The notes beneath the pieces were generated by a model. The model was given only the letters and a program-made list of their open reading frames with translations, made no database searches and was not told where the DNA came from. Below, piece after piece: positions 1 through 8,841 of a stretch of 64,000 bases of DNA (positions are counted from its first letter, which is position 1; every line of letters begins with the position of its first letter). The position numbers and the translations under genes were made by a program. This stretch comes from Roseomonas fluvialis (GTDB taxonomy: Bacteria; Pseudomonadota; Alphaproteobacteria; Acetobacterales; Acetobacteraceae). The DNA lies in contig NZ_AP025637.1 of the NCBI RefSeq assembly GCF_022846615.1, positions 124,001-188,000 on the forward strand. Direction: 5' to 3'.

Positions 1-791
1 GTGCGCGCCGCCAGCGGTGCAAGAAGCTCCTCGGCGATGAAGGCCGCCAGCGCCACGGCGGCGCGCGGCGGCAGGTAGGGCCGGCGCACCAGCGGTTCCT
101 GCCAGGCGGTATGCTCGGCGGCCTGCACCACCAGCGCATCCAGGGTGCTCTCGCGGATCGCCGCGGTGTGGTTGCGCAGCAGCGTGCCGATCGCCAGCGC
201 ATCCCCGGTCGCGACCAGCGCGTCGGCGACGGTTTCGCTGATGCCCGGGCGCCGCGCGACGGCGGTCAGGGTCTCGCGCAGCGGAGGCGCATCGACCAGC
301 GCCAGCAGGTCTTCCTCGGCCAGCAGGGGCGACAGGCGGATGACCGGGCCGGCCACACGGATGTCGCGGTCGGCCGCCAATGCCCGCACCATCTCGCGCG
401 GGGCGTCGGGCAGGTCCTTCACGGCCTCGGCGATGGTGGCGCGGATCTCGGCGACGGTGTCGGCGGCCAGCTGCGCCAGCGCCGACCAGGCCATGTGCGC
501 AAGCCGGTCCTGCTGGGCGGGGGCGAGGTCCGGCGCGAGGGCGGCGAGCCGATGCGCCAGCATGGCGCGGACCTCCTGCTCGCCATCGCCGGCCAGCACC
601 GCGAAGCTCTGGTGTGGGGTGGCGGGGTTGCCGGCGACGGCGCGACGCACCGCGGCATCGTCGTCCCCGGCCAGGTAGTAAAGAGCCTCGGGTGGCGCCT
701 GCGGATGGGCCGCGAGTGCGGCACGCGCTTCCGTGCGCCCGGGGGCGCGCCCTTCATCGAGGATGCGCGCGGCGGCGCCCAGATCGATCAT
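1..791 (-). CDS. DUF2336 family protein (3' end outside window)
   Basis: The frame starts with ATG at 791 and stays open to the window edge, giving at least 263 residues. The protein is rich in Ala, Leu, Arg and Asp and reads as a series of short helical units resembling HEAT-like repeats. This composition and layout match the DUF2336 family, common in alphaproteobacteria and of no established biochemical role. Its ATG overlaps the TGA of the upstream diguanylate cyclase gene (ATGA), so the two are probably translated from one message. That coupling suggests a signalling or cell-cycle role, but this is inference. The C-terminus is not in the window. The family call rests on overall appearance, so it is moderate. 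Confidence 0.7.
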   Translation of the reverse strand, partial: MIDLGAAARILDEGRAPGRTEARAALAAHPQAPPEALYYLAGDDDAAVRRAVAGNPATPHQSFAVLAGDGEQEVRAMLAHRLAALAPDLAPAQQDRLAHMAWSALAQLAADTVAEIRATIAEAVKDLPDAPREMVRALAADRDIRVAGPVIRLSPLLAEEDLLALVDAPPLRETLTAVARRPGISETVADALVATGDALAIGTLLRNHTAAIRESTLDALVVQAAEHTAWQEPLVRRPYLPPRAAVALAAFIAEELLAPLAAR

Positions 792-2137
792 GGCCCGGCC
801 CCCGCCAGTCGCCAGCCGCCGCGGTCGTGGCGCTTGGCGTCGTACAGTGCGGCATCGGCGCGCGCGAGAAGCCGCGCGGCGCTCTCGCCCGAGGCTGGAT
901 GCCAGGCCGCGAGCCCCAGGCTGAAGCGCGGGGCGCGGTCGCCGGGCTGCTGCGCGGCACCGTCCAGCAGGGCGCGCGCGCGAGCGATCGCCGCCGCCTG
1001 GTCGGCGCCCGCGATCCACAGAATGAATTCGTCACCGCCGAAGCGCGCCGCCAGGTCGCCCGGTGCGGCGGTGCCGCGCAGCAGCCGCGCGGTGGCGCGC
1101 AGCGCGGCGTCGCCGGCTTCGTGGCCATGCTGGTCGTTCAACGGCTTCAGGTTGTCGAGGTCGAGGAACACCAGCGCGCCCGCATTGCCGCGCAGACGTG
1201 ACTCGAGCGCATCGAGGAAGGCGCGGCGGTTGGCAAGGCCGGTCAGCGGGTCGGTGCTGGCCTGGCGTTCCAGTTCGCGCTGCATGCGGTCGAAGCCGAG
1301 CACCGCGCCCAGCATCGCGGCCATGGATCGCAGTACGGCCAGGTCTTCGGCGTCCCAGGCGCGGCCGCCGGGGTCGCGCCAGGCGGCCAGCGCGCTGGCG
1401 GCGGGGGGGCGGCCGTGGTGGTGCAGCACCGCACAGGGCTGCTGCGCGTCGGGGCTGGTCAGCCAATCCTCGCCGGCCAGCAGCGTCGCGGCGGTGTGCT
1501 GCAACAGGGCGGGGGGCACCGCCATCGTGGTGGCGGCGACCTCGGGCAGGGGGTCCGCCGGCACCAGCATGGCCGCGCCGGCGCAGCCCAGCGCGTCGCG
1601 CAGCCCGGCCAGGCCGAAGTCCAGCGCCTCGCGCGCGGTGCCTGCATGGCGCACGGCCTCGGCCAGGGAATCGAGCAGGGCCGCGCGGCGCAGCCCGGCC
1701 GCGGCGCTGGCGGCGGCGGTTTCCTGGGCCGTGACGTCATGCGCCGCGCCACGCAGGCCGGCATGGCCGCCGCGCGCATCCGCCAGCGGCGCCAGGGAGA
1801 GGGCCAGGCAGCGCGGCTGTCCCTGCGCGTCGGCCATCCAGACACGGTGCCCGCGCATGGTCCGATGCTGCGCAAAGGGGTTGGGCCCCGCGCCCAGCAG
1901 TAGGCTGTCTGCCCGGCGCCCGAGTAGATCGGCCGCGCGATGCCCCAGCGCCACATCGGGCCACAGGAAGGTGAAGCGCCCGGCGTTGTCCGTCTCGAAA
2001 ACCAGGTCGGCGGCGAGGCCGGCCAGGTCCTGCCAGCGCTGGCGCGATTCCAGCAGGGCGCCGTGCAACGCCGCCGAGGCCGCCGCCGCAGGCGGGACCA
2101 TGACCGACCAGTCCTCCGGGCGCAGCGCCGTGTTCAT
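788..2137 (-). CDS. PAS/GAF-type diguanylate cyclase (GGDEF protein)
   Basis: A 449-residue protein with a PAS-like sensor segment (about 30-140), a GAF-like segment (about 150-275) and a C-terminal GGDEF domain (about 290-445). The GGDEF signature is intact, preceded by the conserved DPLTGLANRR start of the domain, so it should make cyclic di-GMP from two GTP. The product-inhibition site (RxxD, normally five residues before GGDEF) reads APGD, so feedback inhibition is probably weak or absent. No membrane segment or signal peptide is visible, so it is likely cytoplasmic. It heads a two-gene unit with the DUF2336 gene, overlapping it by four bases. What the sensor domains bind cannot be read from the sequence. 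Confidence 0.88.
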   Translation of the reverse strand: MNTALRPEDWSVMVPPAAAASAALHGALLESRQRWQDLAGLAADLVFETDNAGRFTFLWPDVALGHRAADLLGRRADSLLLGAGPNPFAQHRTMRGHRVWMADAQGQPRCLALSLAPLADARGGHAGLRGAAHDVTAQETAAASAAAGLRRAALLDSLAEAVRHAGTAREALDFGLAGLRDALGCAGAAMLVPADPLPEVAATTMAVPPALLQHTAATLLAGEDWLTSPDAQQPCAVLHHHGRPPAASALAAWRDPGGRAWDAEDLAVLRSMAAMLGAVLGFDRMQRELERQASTDPLTGLANRRAFLDALESRLRGNAGALVFLDLDNLKPLNDQHGHEAGDAALRATARLLRGTAAPGDLAARFGGDEFILWIAGADQAAAIARARALLDGAAQQPGDRAPRFSLGLAAWHPASGESAARLLARADAALYDAKRHDRGGWRLAGAGP

Positions 2138-2333
2138 CGCGGCGATGGAAGCGCGGGGCCGGTGAATCTCCGGTTAGCGCGCGGTCCAATGAGGCGGCAC
2201 CGCCCGCCCGCCTGCGTCCCCCATGTTGCCGGCCGACCTGCCCGGGGGCGCTGCAGGACCCCCGCGCGTTGACAGGCCCGCGCCGCCGCCGCAAGGAGCG
2301 CCGCCCGCCCCTGGACCGCCGGAGACAGACGCC

Positions 2334-3170
2334 ATGGACAAGACCGCCCTGCAGGACCGCATCGAATCCCTGTGGCAGGTGCGCGACCGCATCACCTCGG
2401 CGACCGGCGGCGCCGACCGCGCCGCGGTCGAGGACGCGCTCGAGGCGCTGGACGCGGGCACGGCGCGCGTGGCGGAACCCGACCCGGCCGGTGGCTGGAA
2501 GGTCAACCAGTGGCTGAAGCAGGCGGTGCTGCTGTCCTTCCGCCTGACCGATTCGGCGCCGATGGACACCGCCGCCGGCGCCTATGACAAGGTGCCGCTG
2601 AAGTTCCAGGGTTGGGGCGAGAACCGCTTCAAGGAAGCCGGCTTCCGCGCCGTGCCGGGCGCCGTTGTGCGCCGTTCGGCCTATATCGCGCGCAACGTGG
2701 TGTTGATGCCGTCCTTCGTGAATGTCGGCGCGCGGGTGGATGAAGGCACCATGATCGACACCTGGGCGACCGTGGGCTCCTGCGCGCAGATCGGCAAGAA
2801 TGTGCATATCTCGGGCGGCGTGGGCATCGGCGGCGTGCTGGAACCACTGCAGGCCAACCCGGTGGTGATCGAGGATGACTGCTTCATCGGCGCCCGGTCC
2901 GAAGTGGCCGAGGGCGTGATCGTCGAGAAGGGCGCCGTGCTGTCCATGGGCGTGTTCATCGGCGCCTCGACCAAGGTGATCGACCGCGCCACCGGCGAGA
3001 TCTTCATCGGCCGCGTGCCGTCCTATTCGGTGGTGGTGCCGGGCGCGCTGCCGGGCAAGCCGCTGCCGGATGGCTCGCCGGGGCCCTCGCTTTATTGCGC
3101 GGTGATCGTGAAGCGGGTGGATGCCCAGACCAGGGCCAAGACCGCGATCAACGAATTGCTGCGCGACTGA
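2334..3170 (+). CDS. dapD: 2,3,4,5-tetrahydropyridine-2,6-dicarboxylate N-succinyltransferase
   Basis: DapD transfers succinyl from succinyl-CoA to tetrahydrodipicolinate in the succinylase branch of lysine/meso-diaminopimelate synthesis, in the cytoplasm. The protein has 278 residues, the usual length. An N-terminal helical region is followed by a left-handed hexapeptide-repeat region (about residues 105-235, with repeats such as [17 protein letters not shown] and ISGGVGIGG). The ATG at 2334 is preceded by GGAGA at the right spacing; an upstream in-frame ATG at 2223 would add a Pro-rich, non-homologous tail and is rejected. It lies upstream of dapE in the same direction, with 154 bp between them, so the two pathway genes are probably co-expressed. 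Confidence 0.96.
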   Translation: MDKTALQDRIESLWQVRDRITSATGGADRAAVEDALEALDAGTARVAEPDPAGGWKVNQWLKQAVLLSFRLTDSAPMDTAAGAYDKVPLKFQGWGENRFKEAGFRAVPGAVVRRSAYIARNVVLMPSFVNVGARVDEGTMIDTWATVGSCAQIGKNVHISGGVGIGGVLEPLQANPVVIEDDCFIGARSEVAEGVIVEKGAVLSMGVFIGASTKVIDRATGEIFIGRVPSYSVVVPGALPGKPLPDGSPGPSLYCAVIVKRVDAQTRAKTAINELLRD

Positions 3171-3212
3171 TGCCCTGCCCTCACGCGCCGTGCGGGCGGC
3201 ATCCGCCCCCGT

Positions 3213-3246
3213 CGCGCCGCGGGCACGCTTGCGCTGTCGCGGCGCG
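3213..3246. repeat. GC-rich inverted repeat between dapD and dapE
   Basis: The arms CGCGCCGCG (3213-3221) and CGCGGCGCG (3238-3246) are perfect 9-bp inverted repeats with a 16-nt loop. No T-tract follows, so it is not a standard intrinsic terminator. It may stabilise or partly uncouple the dapD message from dapE. Confidence 0.45.
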
Positions 3247-3324
3247 GGCGCGCCTCCGGCATGACGCTCGCCGGACGCCCGGCGGCGCCCATTCCGGCGT
3301 TCGGCCCGCAGCGCGGGCGGCGAC

Positions 3325-4476
3325 ATGACGCAGCGCGTCGCGACCGATCCGATCCCGCTGGCACAGGCCCTGATCCGCTGCCGGTCGGTGACACCGGCCA
3401 ATGACGGCGCGCTCGATGTCGTCCAGCGTGCGCTGGAACCGCTCGGCTTCGCCTGCACGCGGCTGGTGTACGGGCCGGAGGACTACCGGGTCGACAACCT
3501 GTTCGCGCGGCGCGGCACGTCCGGCCCGCACCTCTGCTACGCGGGCCACACCGACGTGGTGCCGCCGGGCGATGTCGCGGCCTGGACCGATGATCCGTTT
3601 TCCGGCGAGGTCCGCGACGGGGTGCTGTTCGGCCGCGGCGCCTGCGACATGAAGGGCGGGATCGCGGCCTTCGTCGCGGGGCTGGCGGACTACCTGGCCG
3701 AACGCCCGGATCATCCCGGCTCGATTTCCCTGCTCATCACCGGCGACGAGGAAGCGCGGTCGGTCGATGGCACCGCGCGCGTGCTCGAATGGATGCAGGC
3801 GAATGGTCAGGTCCCCGACATGGCGCTGGTCGGCGAGCCGACCAGCAAGGCCGCGCTCGGCGACACCATCAAGATCGGCCGGCGCGGCAGCCTGACGGCG
3901 CGCATCGCGGTGCACGGCAAGCAGGGGCACAGCGCCTATCCGGCCCTGGCCGACAACCCGATCCATCGGCTGGTCGCGGCGCTGGGGCCGTTGCTGGCCG
4001 CACCACTTGACCATGGCAGCGAGTTCTTCCCGCCCACCACGCTGCAGGTCACCGGCTTCGACGTGGGCAACACGGCGTCCAACGTCATCCCGGCCACCGC
4101 GCGGGCCATGCTGAACATCCGCTTCAACGACCTGCACGACAGTGCCGGGCTGACGCAGCGCCTGCATGCGGCCTTGCAGGCGTCCGGCTGCCGCTACGAG
4201 ATGACGGCGGAATGCTCGGGCGAGAGCTTCCTCACCCGCCCCGGCCCCTTCGTGGATGCGCTCTCGCGCGCCATCGCGCGCAGCACCGGCGTGACACCAG
4301 CGCTCGATACCGGTGGCGGGACCTCCGATGCGCGCTTCATCGCGCGGTATTGCCCCGTCGCGGAATTCGGCGCGGTGGGTGCGTCCCTGCACCAGGTGAA
4401 CGAACACGCGCCGGTGGACGAACTGCGCCGCCTGGCCGCGACCTACTGCGCCATCCTGCACGAGGTGCTCGGCTGA
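3325..4476 (+). CDS. dapE: Succinyl-diaminopimelate desuccinylase
   Basis: DapE is a di-zinc M20 amidohydrolase that removes succinate from N-succinyl-LL-diaminopimelate, giving LL-DAP for lysine and peptidoglycan. The 383 residues show the family motifs in order: YAGHTDVVPPGD with the first metal His, GACDMKGG with the bridging Asp, ITGDEEA with the catalytic Glu pair, GEPTS, and the C-terminal GGGTSDARF region. The small lid/dimerisation domain lies in the middle (about 180-295). It follows dapD; its stop overlaps the possible start of a membrane-protein gene downstream. Length and motifs are complete and nothing looks unusual. Confidence 0.97.
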   Translation: MTQRVATDPIPLAQALIRCRSVTPANDGALDVVQRALEPLGFACTRLVYGPEDYRVDNLFARRGTSGPHLCYAGHTDVVPPGDVAAWTDDPFSGEVRDGVLFGRGACDMKGGIAAFVAGLADYLAERPDHPGSISLLITGDEEARSVDGTARVLEWMQANGQVPDMALVGEPTSKAALGDTIKIGRRGSLTARIAVHGKQGHSAYPALADNPIHRLVAALGPLLAAPLDHGSEFFPPTTLQVTGFDVGNTASNVIPATARAMLNIRFNDLHDSAGLTQRLHAALQASGCRYEMTAECSGESFLTRPGPFVDALSRAIARSTGVTPALDTGGGTSDARFIARYCPVAEFGAVGASLHQVNEHAPVDELRRLAATYCAILHEVLG

Positions 4477-5039
4477 GCGCACCCCAGCCCCCGCCGGCCG
4501 GGCCGATCCTGCGCGGCATTGCGGGCGCGCTGCTGCTCGCCCGCGGGCGGGCGGTGGGCGTGCTGGCCTTCGCGCCCACGCCGGCCGAGGCGCGTGCATC
4601 CTTCGTCGCGGCGCTGCTGTGCCTGCCCTTCTTCCTGATGCTGCGCGGGCTCGCCGGCGGCGAGACGCTGCGCGGACTCACGGCGGATATGATCGCCTAT
4701 GTCTGTTCCTGGGCGGGCTTCGCGCTGGCGTCCCTGCCGCTGTGCGAGGCGATGGGCCGGCGCGCGCTGTGGCCGCGCCTGGTGGCGGCGTGGAACTGGG
4801 TGAACCTGGTGCAGTACGTCGTGCTCGGGGTGCTGGCGCTGCCCGGGGTGCTCGGCGTGTCGGGCATCGCCATGGAGGCGCTGGGCCTGATCGCGGTCGG
4901 CTATGCGCTGTGGCTGCAGTGGTTCACCGCGCGCGCGGCCCTGGGGGTGAACGGGTTGCGCGCGGCGGCCTTCGTGGCGTTGGACCTGGCGATCGCGGTG
5001 TTCCTGTCGGGGCTGGTGGTCCGGCTCGGGGTGGGCTGA
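4473..5039 (+). CDS. Hypothetical small multi-pass membrane protein
   Basis: A frame of about 188 residues following dapE. It has four or five hydrophobic stretches (FVAALLCLPFFLML, MIAYVCSWAGFALASLPL, VNLVQYVVLGVLALPGVLGV, LGLIAVGYALWLQWF, AAAFVALDLAIAVFLSGLVV) with Arg-rich connecting turns, so it is an inner-membrane protein. I do not recognise the family. There is no ATG, GTG or TTG at a sensible place near the dapE end. The best-placed candidate is CTG at 4473, overlapping the dapE TGA in the manner of coupled genes; a GTG near 4553 would remove part of the N-terminus. The start is therefore uncertain. It converges on truA, 66 bp away. Confidence 0.6.
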   Translation: MSAPQPPPAGPILRGIAGALLLARGRAVGVLAFAPTPAEARASFVAALLCLPFFLMLRGLAGGETLRGLTADMIAYVCSWAGFALASLPLCEAMGRRALWPRLVAAWNWVNLVQYVVLGVLALPGVLGVSGIAMEALGLIAVGYALWLQWFTARAALGVNGLRAAAFVALDLAIAVFLSGLVVRLGVG

Positions 5040-5105
5040 TCCGGCCGGCGGCGTCGCCAGGTGAATCATCGCGCGGGGGCGATGCCGCGCTCATCAGACA
5101 GTCAC

Positions 5106-5867
5106 TCAGACCCAGTCGATCGGCGGGTCGTAGCGCACGGCGGTCAGCGTCAGCCCCTCGGGCGGTGCGGTCTGGCCGGCGCGGGCGCGGTCGCGCCCGT
5201 CCAGCACCGCGCGCGGCCAGGTTTCCGGGCGGCGGCCCATGCCGACCTCGGCAAGGGTGCCGACCAGGTTGCGTACCTGGTGGTGCAGGAAGGACCGCGC
5301 CTCGGCCACGATCACCACCTCATCCGCCAGCCGTGCCACGTCCAGCCGGTCCAGCGTGCGCAGCGGCGACTTCGCCTGGCAGGACGCCGCGCGATAGGCC
5401 GAGAAGTCATGCCGCCCGAGCAGCCCCTGCGCCGCGCGGTGCATGGCCCCGGCATCGAGCGGCCGCTGCACGTGCCACACGCGGCCGAAATCCAGCGCCG
5501 GTCGCGCGCGGCGGTTCAGGATGCGGTAGCGATAGGCGCGCCCGGTGGCGTCGAAGCGCGGCGACCAGCCGGGCGCGACCGCGATGGCCGACCGCACCAC
5601 GACCGGATGCGGCCGGGCGTGGAAGTTCAGCGCGTCGCGCACACGATCCGCCGGCAGGTCGGCGCCGATCTCGACCTGCACGACCTGCGCTTCCGCATGC
5701 ACGCCGGCATCGGTGCGGCCGGCGGCGGTGGCCAGCGGCGGTTCCCCGCCATTCAGGTGCGCGGCCGCTTCTTCGATCACCTGCTGTATCGACAGGCCCG
5801 TGGATTGCCGCTGCCAGCCCACGAAGGGCGCGCCGTCGTATTCCACCAGCAATGCGAAGGCGGACAT
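5106..5867 (-). CDS. truA: tRNA pseudouridine(38-40) synthase
   Basis: TruA isomerises uridines 38, 39 and 40 in the anticodon stem-loop of many tRNAs. The 253-residue protein has the catalytic Asp53 in AGRTDAGVHA, the N-terminal LLVEYDGAPFVGWQRQ stretch and the FLHHQVRNLVG motif of the family. Length is normal. Its ATG (5867) shares one base with the stop of fmt (TGATG), so it is the last gene of a def-fmt-truA group. It faces the dapE side across a short intergenic gap. Confidence 0.97.
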   Translation of the reverse strand: MSAFALLVEYDGAPFVGWQRQSTGLSIQQVIEEAAAHLNGGEPPLATAAGRTDAGVHAEAQVVQVEIGADLPADRVRDALNFHARPHPVVVRSAIAVAPGWSPRFDATGRAYRYRILNRRARPALDFGRVWHVQRPLDAGAMHRAAQGLLGRHDFSAYRAASCQAKSPLRTLDRLDVARLADEVVIVAEARSFLHHQVRNLVGTLAEVGMGRRPETWPRAVLDGRDRARAGQTAPPEGLTLTAVRYDPPIDWV

Positions 5868-6772
5868 CAGCCGAGCATCGCCCCATGCGGCAGCGCGAAG
5901 CCGCGTAGGAAGGCATCGGCATCCTGCGCGGCGCGGCCGGGGCGTTGCAGACGCAGCAGCCGCAGCCCGCCGGCGCCGGTCGCGACCAGCGCGGCATCGT
6001 CCAGCAGCGTACCGGGCGCGCCGGTGCCGGGCTCCACGCGCGCAGCCAGCACGCGCACCTGTTCGCCACCATGGTCGAAATAGGTGCCGGGCCAGGGGTT
6101 CAGCGCGCGTACGCGGCGTTCCAGCGTCGCGGCATCGGTCGTCCAGTCCAGCCTGCCATCGGCCTTGGTGAGCTTCGGCGCATAGGTCACGCCGGCCGCG
6201 GGCTGCGGCACTGCCGGTGGGGCCTCGGCCAGGGCGCGCACCACCAGGCGCGCGCCCTGCGCCGCCAGCGCATCGTGCAGCGCGCCGACCGTGGCGTCGG
6301 GCGGGATGGGCAGCGCTTCCGCCAACAGCATGGGGCCGGTGTCGAGCCCTTCCTCCATGCGCATGATGGTGATGCCGGTTTGCGCATCGCCGGCCAGGAT
6401 GGCGGCATGGATCGGCGCCGCGCCGCGCCAGCGCGGCAGCAACGAGGCATGGATGTTGATGCAGCCGCGGCGCGGCGCATCCAGCATGGCCCGCGGCAGG
6501 ATCAGGCCATAGGCGGCGACCACCGCGGCATCGAGGTCCAGCGCCGCGAAGGCTTCGTGCCCTGCCGCATCACGCTTCAGCCGCGCGGGCGTGCGCACTG
6601 GCAGGCCGAGTTCGAGCGCCGCGCGATGCACCGGGCAGGGCGTCTCGCGCTGGCCGCGCCCGGCCGGACGGGGCGGCTGGCAATACACCGCGGCGATGTC
6701 GTGCCCCGCGGCGTGCAGCGCCCGCAATGCCGGCACCGCGAAATCGGGACTGCCCATGAAGGCGATGCGCAT
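5867..6772 (-). CDS. fmt: Methionyl-tRNA formyltransferase
   Basis: Fmt formylates the methionine on initiator tRNA using 10-formyl-tetrahydrofolate. The 301-residue protein begins with a Rossmann-type N-terminus ([19 protein letters not shown]), carries the folate-binding/catalytic segment [20 protein letters not shown] near residues 108-127, and ends with the OB-like C-terminal domain ([12 protein letters not shown]). It overlaps truA by one base and lies 121 bp downstream of def, the deformylase acting on the same modification. The gap to def holds a copy of palindromic repeat family 1. Confidence 0.96.
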   Translation of the reverse strand: MRIAFMGSPDFAVPALRALHAAGHDIAAVYCQPPRPAGRGQRETPCPVHRAALELGLPVRTPARLKRDAAGHEAFAALDLDAAVVAAYGLILPRAMLDAPRRGCINIHASLLPRWRGAAPIHAAILAGDAQTGITIMRMEEGLDTGPMLLAEALPIPPDATVGALHDALAAQGARLVVRALAEAPPAVPQPAAGVTYAPKLTKADGRLDWTTDAATLERRVRALNPWPGTYFDHGGEQVRVLAARVEPGTGAPGTLLDDAALVATGAGGLRLLRLQRPGRAAQDADAFLRGFALPHGAMLG

Positions 6773-6793
6773 CGGGGTCAGTGCCTCGCCTGG

Positions 6794-6877
6794 CCGGCAT
6801 GGGCCCGCACGCCCGCCGGGCCAGCCACATCAGTATCCTGGGATGGGTAGCCGGGTGGGGGTGCGGGCCGGTGCCGG
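6794..6877. repeat. Palindromic repeat family 1, copy A
   Basis: An 84-bp near-palindromic unit in the fmt-def gap. Its reverse complement aligns closely, without gaps, with 33348-33431, sharing the core CCGGCACCGGCCCGCACCC and the centre around CCAGGAT.CTGATGTGG. The two halves are complementary and could form a long hairpin in RNA or a cruciform in DNA. It has no coding content. It looks like a REP-type element. Confidence 0.75.
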
Positions 6878-6893
6878 TCGGTCATGACGGCTC

Positions 6894-7421
6894 TCAGTCC
6901 CGCTGCTTCGACTTGAGGTCCTTCGCGAGGCGCCGCAGCAGCATGTTGCGCTTCAGCGCCGAAAGGTAGTCGACGAACAGCACGCCATCGAGGTGGTCGA
7001 TCTCGTGCTGCAGGCAGGCGGACATCAGGCCCTCGCCCTCGATCTCGCGGCGCGCGCCCTCCAGGTCGTGGTAGCGCACGCGCACCTGGGCCGGGCGCGT
7101 GACGTCGGCATATTGGCCGGGCAGGGACAGGCAGCCTTCCTCGCGCGTCGCGACATCGCGGCTGGCGGCGACGATCTCGGGGTTCACCAGCACGATCGGG
7201 TTGGGCTGCTCATCCTTCTGCAGGTCGATCACCACCAGGCGCAGCAATTCGCCCACCTGCGGGGCGGCCAGGCCGATCCCCGGCGCGGCATACATGGCGG
7301 CCAGCATGCGCGGTGCCAGCGCGCGCACGCGGTCGGCGTCGGCAGGGCCGACCGGCTTCGCCTTGGCGCGCAGCCGCGCATCGGGCACCAGCAGGATCGG
7401 CATCGTGGGGGCGTCGGTCAT
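6894..7421 (-). CDS. def: Peptide deformylase
   Basis: Def removes the formyl group from nascent N-terminal formyl-methionine. The protein has 175 residues from the chosen ATG at 7421. The three family motifs are intact: GIGLAAPQVG (49-58), EGCLSLPG with metal ligand Cys97, and QHEIDHLDG with His139, catalytic Glu140 and His143. An ATG at 7436 would add five residues (MRPPA); neither start has a strong ribosome-binding site, so the start is uncertain by five codons. It is upstream of fmt and truA on the same strand. Confidence 0.96.
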   Translation of the reverse strand: MTDAPTMPILLVPDARLRAKAKPVGPADADRVRALAPRMLAAMYAAPGIGLAAPQVGELLRLVVIDLQKDEQPNPIVLVNPEIVAASRDVATREEGCLSLPGQYADVTRPAQVRVRYHDLEGARREIEGEGLMSACLQHEIDHLDGVLFVDYLSALKRNMLLRRLAKDLKSKQRD

Positions 7422-7453
7422 GGCAGGCGGGCGCATAGCCCTCGCCGCCCCCC

Positions 7454-7482
7454 CTTGCAACCGCGCGGCAGCCGGCCAAAGT
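7454..7482 (+). promoter_or_regulatory. Heat-shock-like promoter, duplicated copy
   Basis: CTTGCAA at 7454 and CCAAAGT at 7476 are separated by 15 bp, the same arrangement as in front of the intact hsp20 gene at 8842-8870. The flanks are also alike (a CCCCCC run before CTTG). It resembles a sigma-32 type -35/-10 pair, but the -10 is not canonical. It would drive the hsp20 remnant and the GT61 gene behind it. Confidence 0.45.
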
Positions 7483-7549
7483 CTGCCGCCAGCCGGGTCC
7501 CGAGGGCCGCCGCGCCCGCTCCGCTGGCGATGAAGGAGGCCCTGCTCCG

Positions 7550-7735
7550 GTGTTGTGCCAGCCGCTCTTGGGTCTGCCCTTGCTCGCCGGCTTCGATCAT
7601 CGCGGCCCGAACGGCGTGAACGCCGGCCACGACGCGCGCCGCTCAAGGCCGCTACGCTGCGGCGATCAGGCGACTTGGCATGGGCGTGCGCCAGATGCGT
7701 CGGCGCCGCGACGCAGCGCGGCCAACGACCGATGA
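7550..7735 (+). pseudogene. 5' fragment of a duplicated hsp20 gene (61-codon frame)
   Basis: From about 7445 to 7620 the DNA is a diverged copy of 8830-9010, covering the hsp20 promoter, the ribosome-binding site (GAAGGAGG here, GAGGAGG there) and the first codons. The frame starts GTG TTG TGC CAG CCG, against GTG TCG CGC CAG TCG in hsp20. It reads QPLLGLPLLAGFDH against QSLFGSPLFLGFDH, and then all similarity stops; the alpha-crystallin domain is missing. The frame ends in TGA at 7733-7735, overlapping the ATG of the GT61 gene at 7732, so it could act as a translated leader for that gene. Whether the short peptide is made is unknown. Confidence 0.7.
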
Positions 7736-8814
7736 CGGACGGCGCGACCGCGGCTGACGCGGCCCACGCCGAAGGATCGCCGCCGGCCGCGCCTGGCAGA
7801 GTGCCGCTTGCCGGCCCTCCGACGCGGATCGTACCGGCGCCGGGGTTGCCTGAGGAGATCCTCACCAACATGCGGCGCCGCGCCCGGCGCTTCGACTGGC
7901 ATTCCTCGTTCAGTCGGCCCGCCGAACCAGCGGTGCTGGAGGATGTCTTCTGCAACAGTCACGGCCAGGTCTGGACCGCCGCGGGCACCATGCTGCGCGG
8001 CGGGGCGTGGCCGCTGCCGGAGGAGTCCGCGCGCGCCATGGCGTATGCGCCGCTGGTGGACGACTTGGCCTATGCCCGCGGCGGCGAGGCTCAGCGCAAC
8101 TTCTTCCACTGGATGGCGGAATCGTTGCCGTCCATCGCGCGGGTGCTCGATCCCAACGCGCCGCCGCAGATGCCCATCGGCATCATGCCGCACCCGCCGC
8201 GCTTCGTTCTCGAAAGCCTGTTGCTGGCGGCGCGCGAGGGCTTCTCGGTGGTGCGGCTTGGCGATGCGCTGAGGGTGCGGCGGCTGCACACGGTGCCCAT
8301 CGGCGTCTGGTCGCTGCTCCATCGTGAGGCTCACGCCGCGATGTTCGAACGCATGGTCGACCGCGCCGTGGCGGCGGTGCCTGACCTGCCGCAGGGCGAC
8401 CGGATCTTCATCACCCGGGCCGACAGCGCGCGCCGCCCGGCCCTCAACGAGAAGATGCTCGCGGCGGCCCTGACGCAGCGCGGCTACCGGGCGGTGGCAC
8501 TGGGCGCAATGTCCCTCGTGGCGCAGATCGCGACAATTCGGCGCGCGCGGCACATCGTCGCGCTGCACGGAGCCGGGCTCACCCACCTCATCTTCGCGCA
8601 GCCCGGCTGCCGCGTGATCGAGATCTTTCCCGCCTCAATCGGCATGGAGGCGTCTCGCATGGCGATGATGCGCCTCTCGCGCGTCTTTGGGCATCGGCAC
8701 ATCACGTGGCTCGAACCCGGGCCGTCGGAGGTTGGCGGGCGCGGACTGTCGCCGGGCGATACCTGGAACATATCGATCCAACCGTTGCTGCGCCGACTCG
8801 TCGATGCCGAGTGA
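7732..8814 (+). CDS. GT61-family (DUF563) glycosyltransferase, paralogue 1
   Basis: A 360-residue protein that closely resembles the product of 10805-11866 along its whole length. Shared blocks include VLEDVF, VDDLAYARGGEA, NFFHW and the C-terminal HGAGLTHLIFA.PGC motif typical of DUF563/GT61 enzymes, which move sugars onto glycans. The acceptor and sugar cannot be deduced; a role in surface polysaccharide is the likely guess. The ATG at 7732 overlaps the stop of the hsp20 remnant, so expression is probably tied to the duplicated heat-shock-like promoter. No signal peptide or membrane segment is obvious. Confidence 0.85.
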   Translation: MTDGATAADAAHAEGSPPAAPGRVPLAGPPTRIVPAPGLPEEILTNMRRRARRFDWHSSFSRPAEPAVLEDVFCNSHGQVWTAAGTMLRGGAWPLPEESARAMAYAPLVDDLAYARGGEAQRNFFHWMAESLPSIARVLDPNAPPQMPIGIMPHPPRFVLESLLLAAREGFSVVRLGDALRVRRLHTVPIGVWSLLHREAHAAMFERMVDRAVAAVPDLPQGDRIFITRADSARRPALNEKMLAAALTQRGYRAVALGAMSLVAQIATIRRARHIVALHGAGLTHLIFAQPGCRVIEIFPASIGMEASRMAMMRLSRVFGHRHITWLEPGPSEVGGRGLSPGDTWNISIQPLLRRLVDAE

Positions 8815-8841
8815 CGCTTGGTGGGACCCGGCCAGCCCCCC

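Noticed and set aside
111..2165. Open frame of about 680 codons antisense to the GGDEF and DUF2336 genes
   Set aside because: Very Ala/Arg/Ser-rich without motifs; the minus-strand genes carry clear domains.
2223..2333. N-terminal extension of DapD from an ATG at 2223
   Set aside because: Pro/Gly-rich, non-homologous, and the ATG at 2334 has a good ribosome-binding site.
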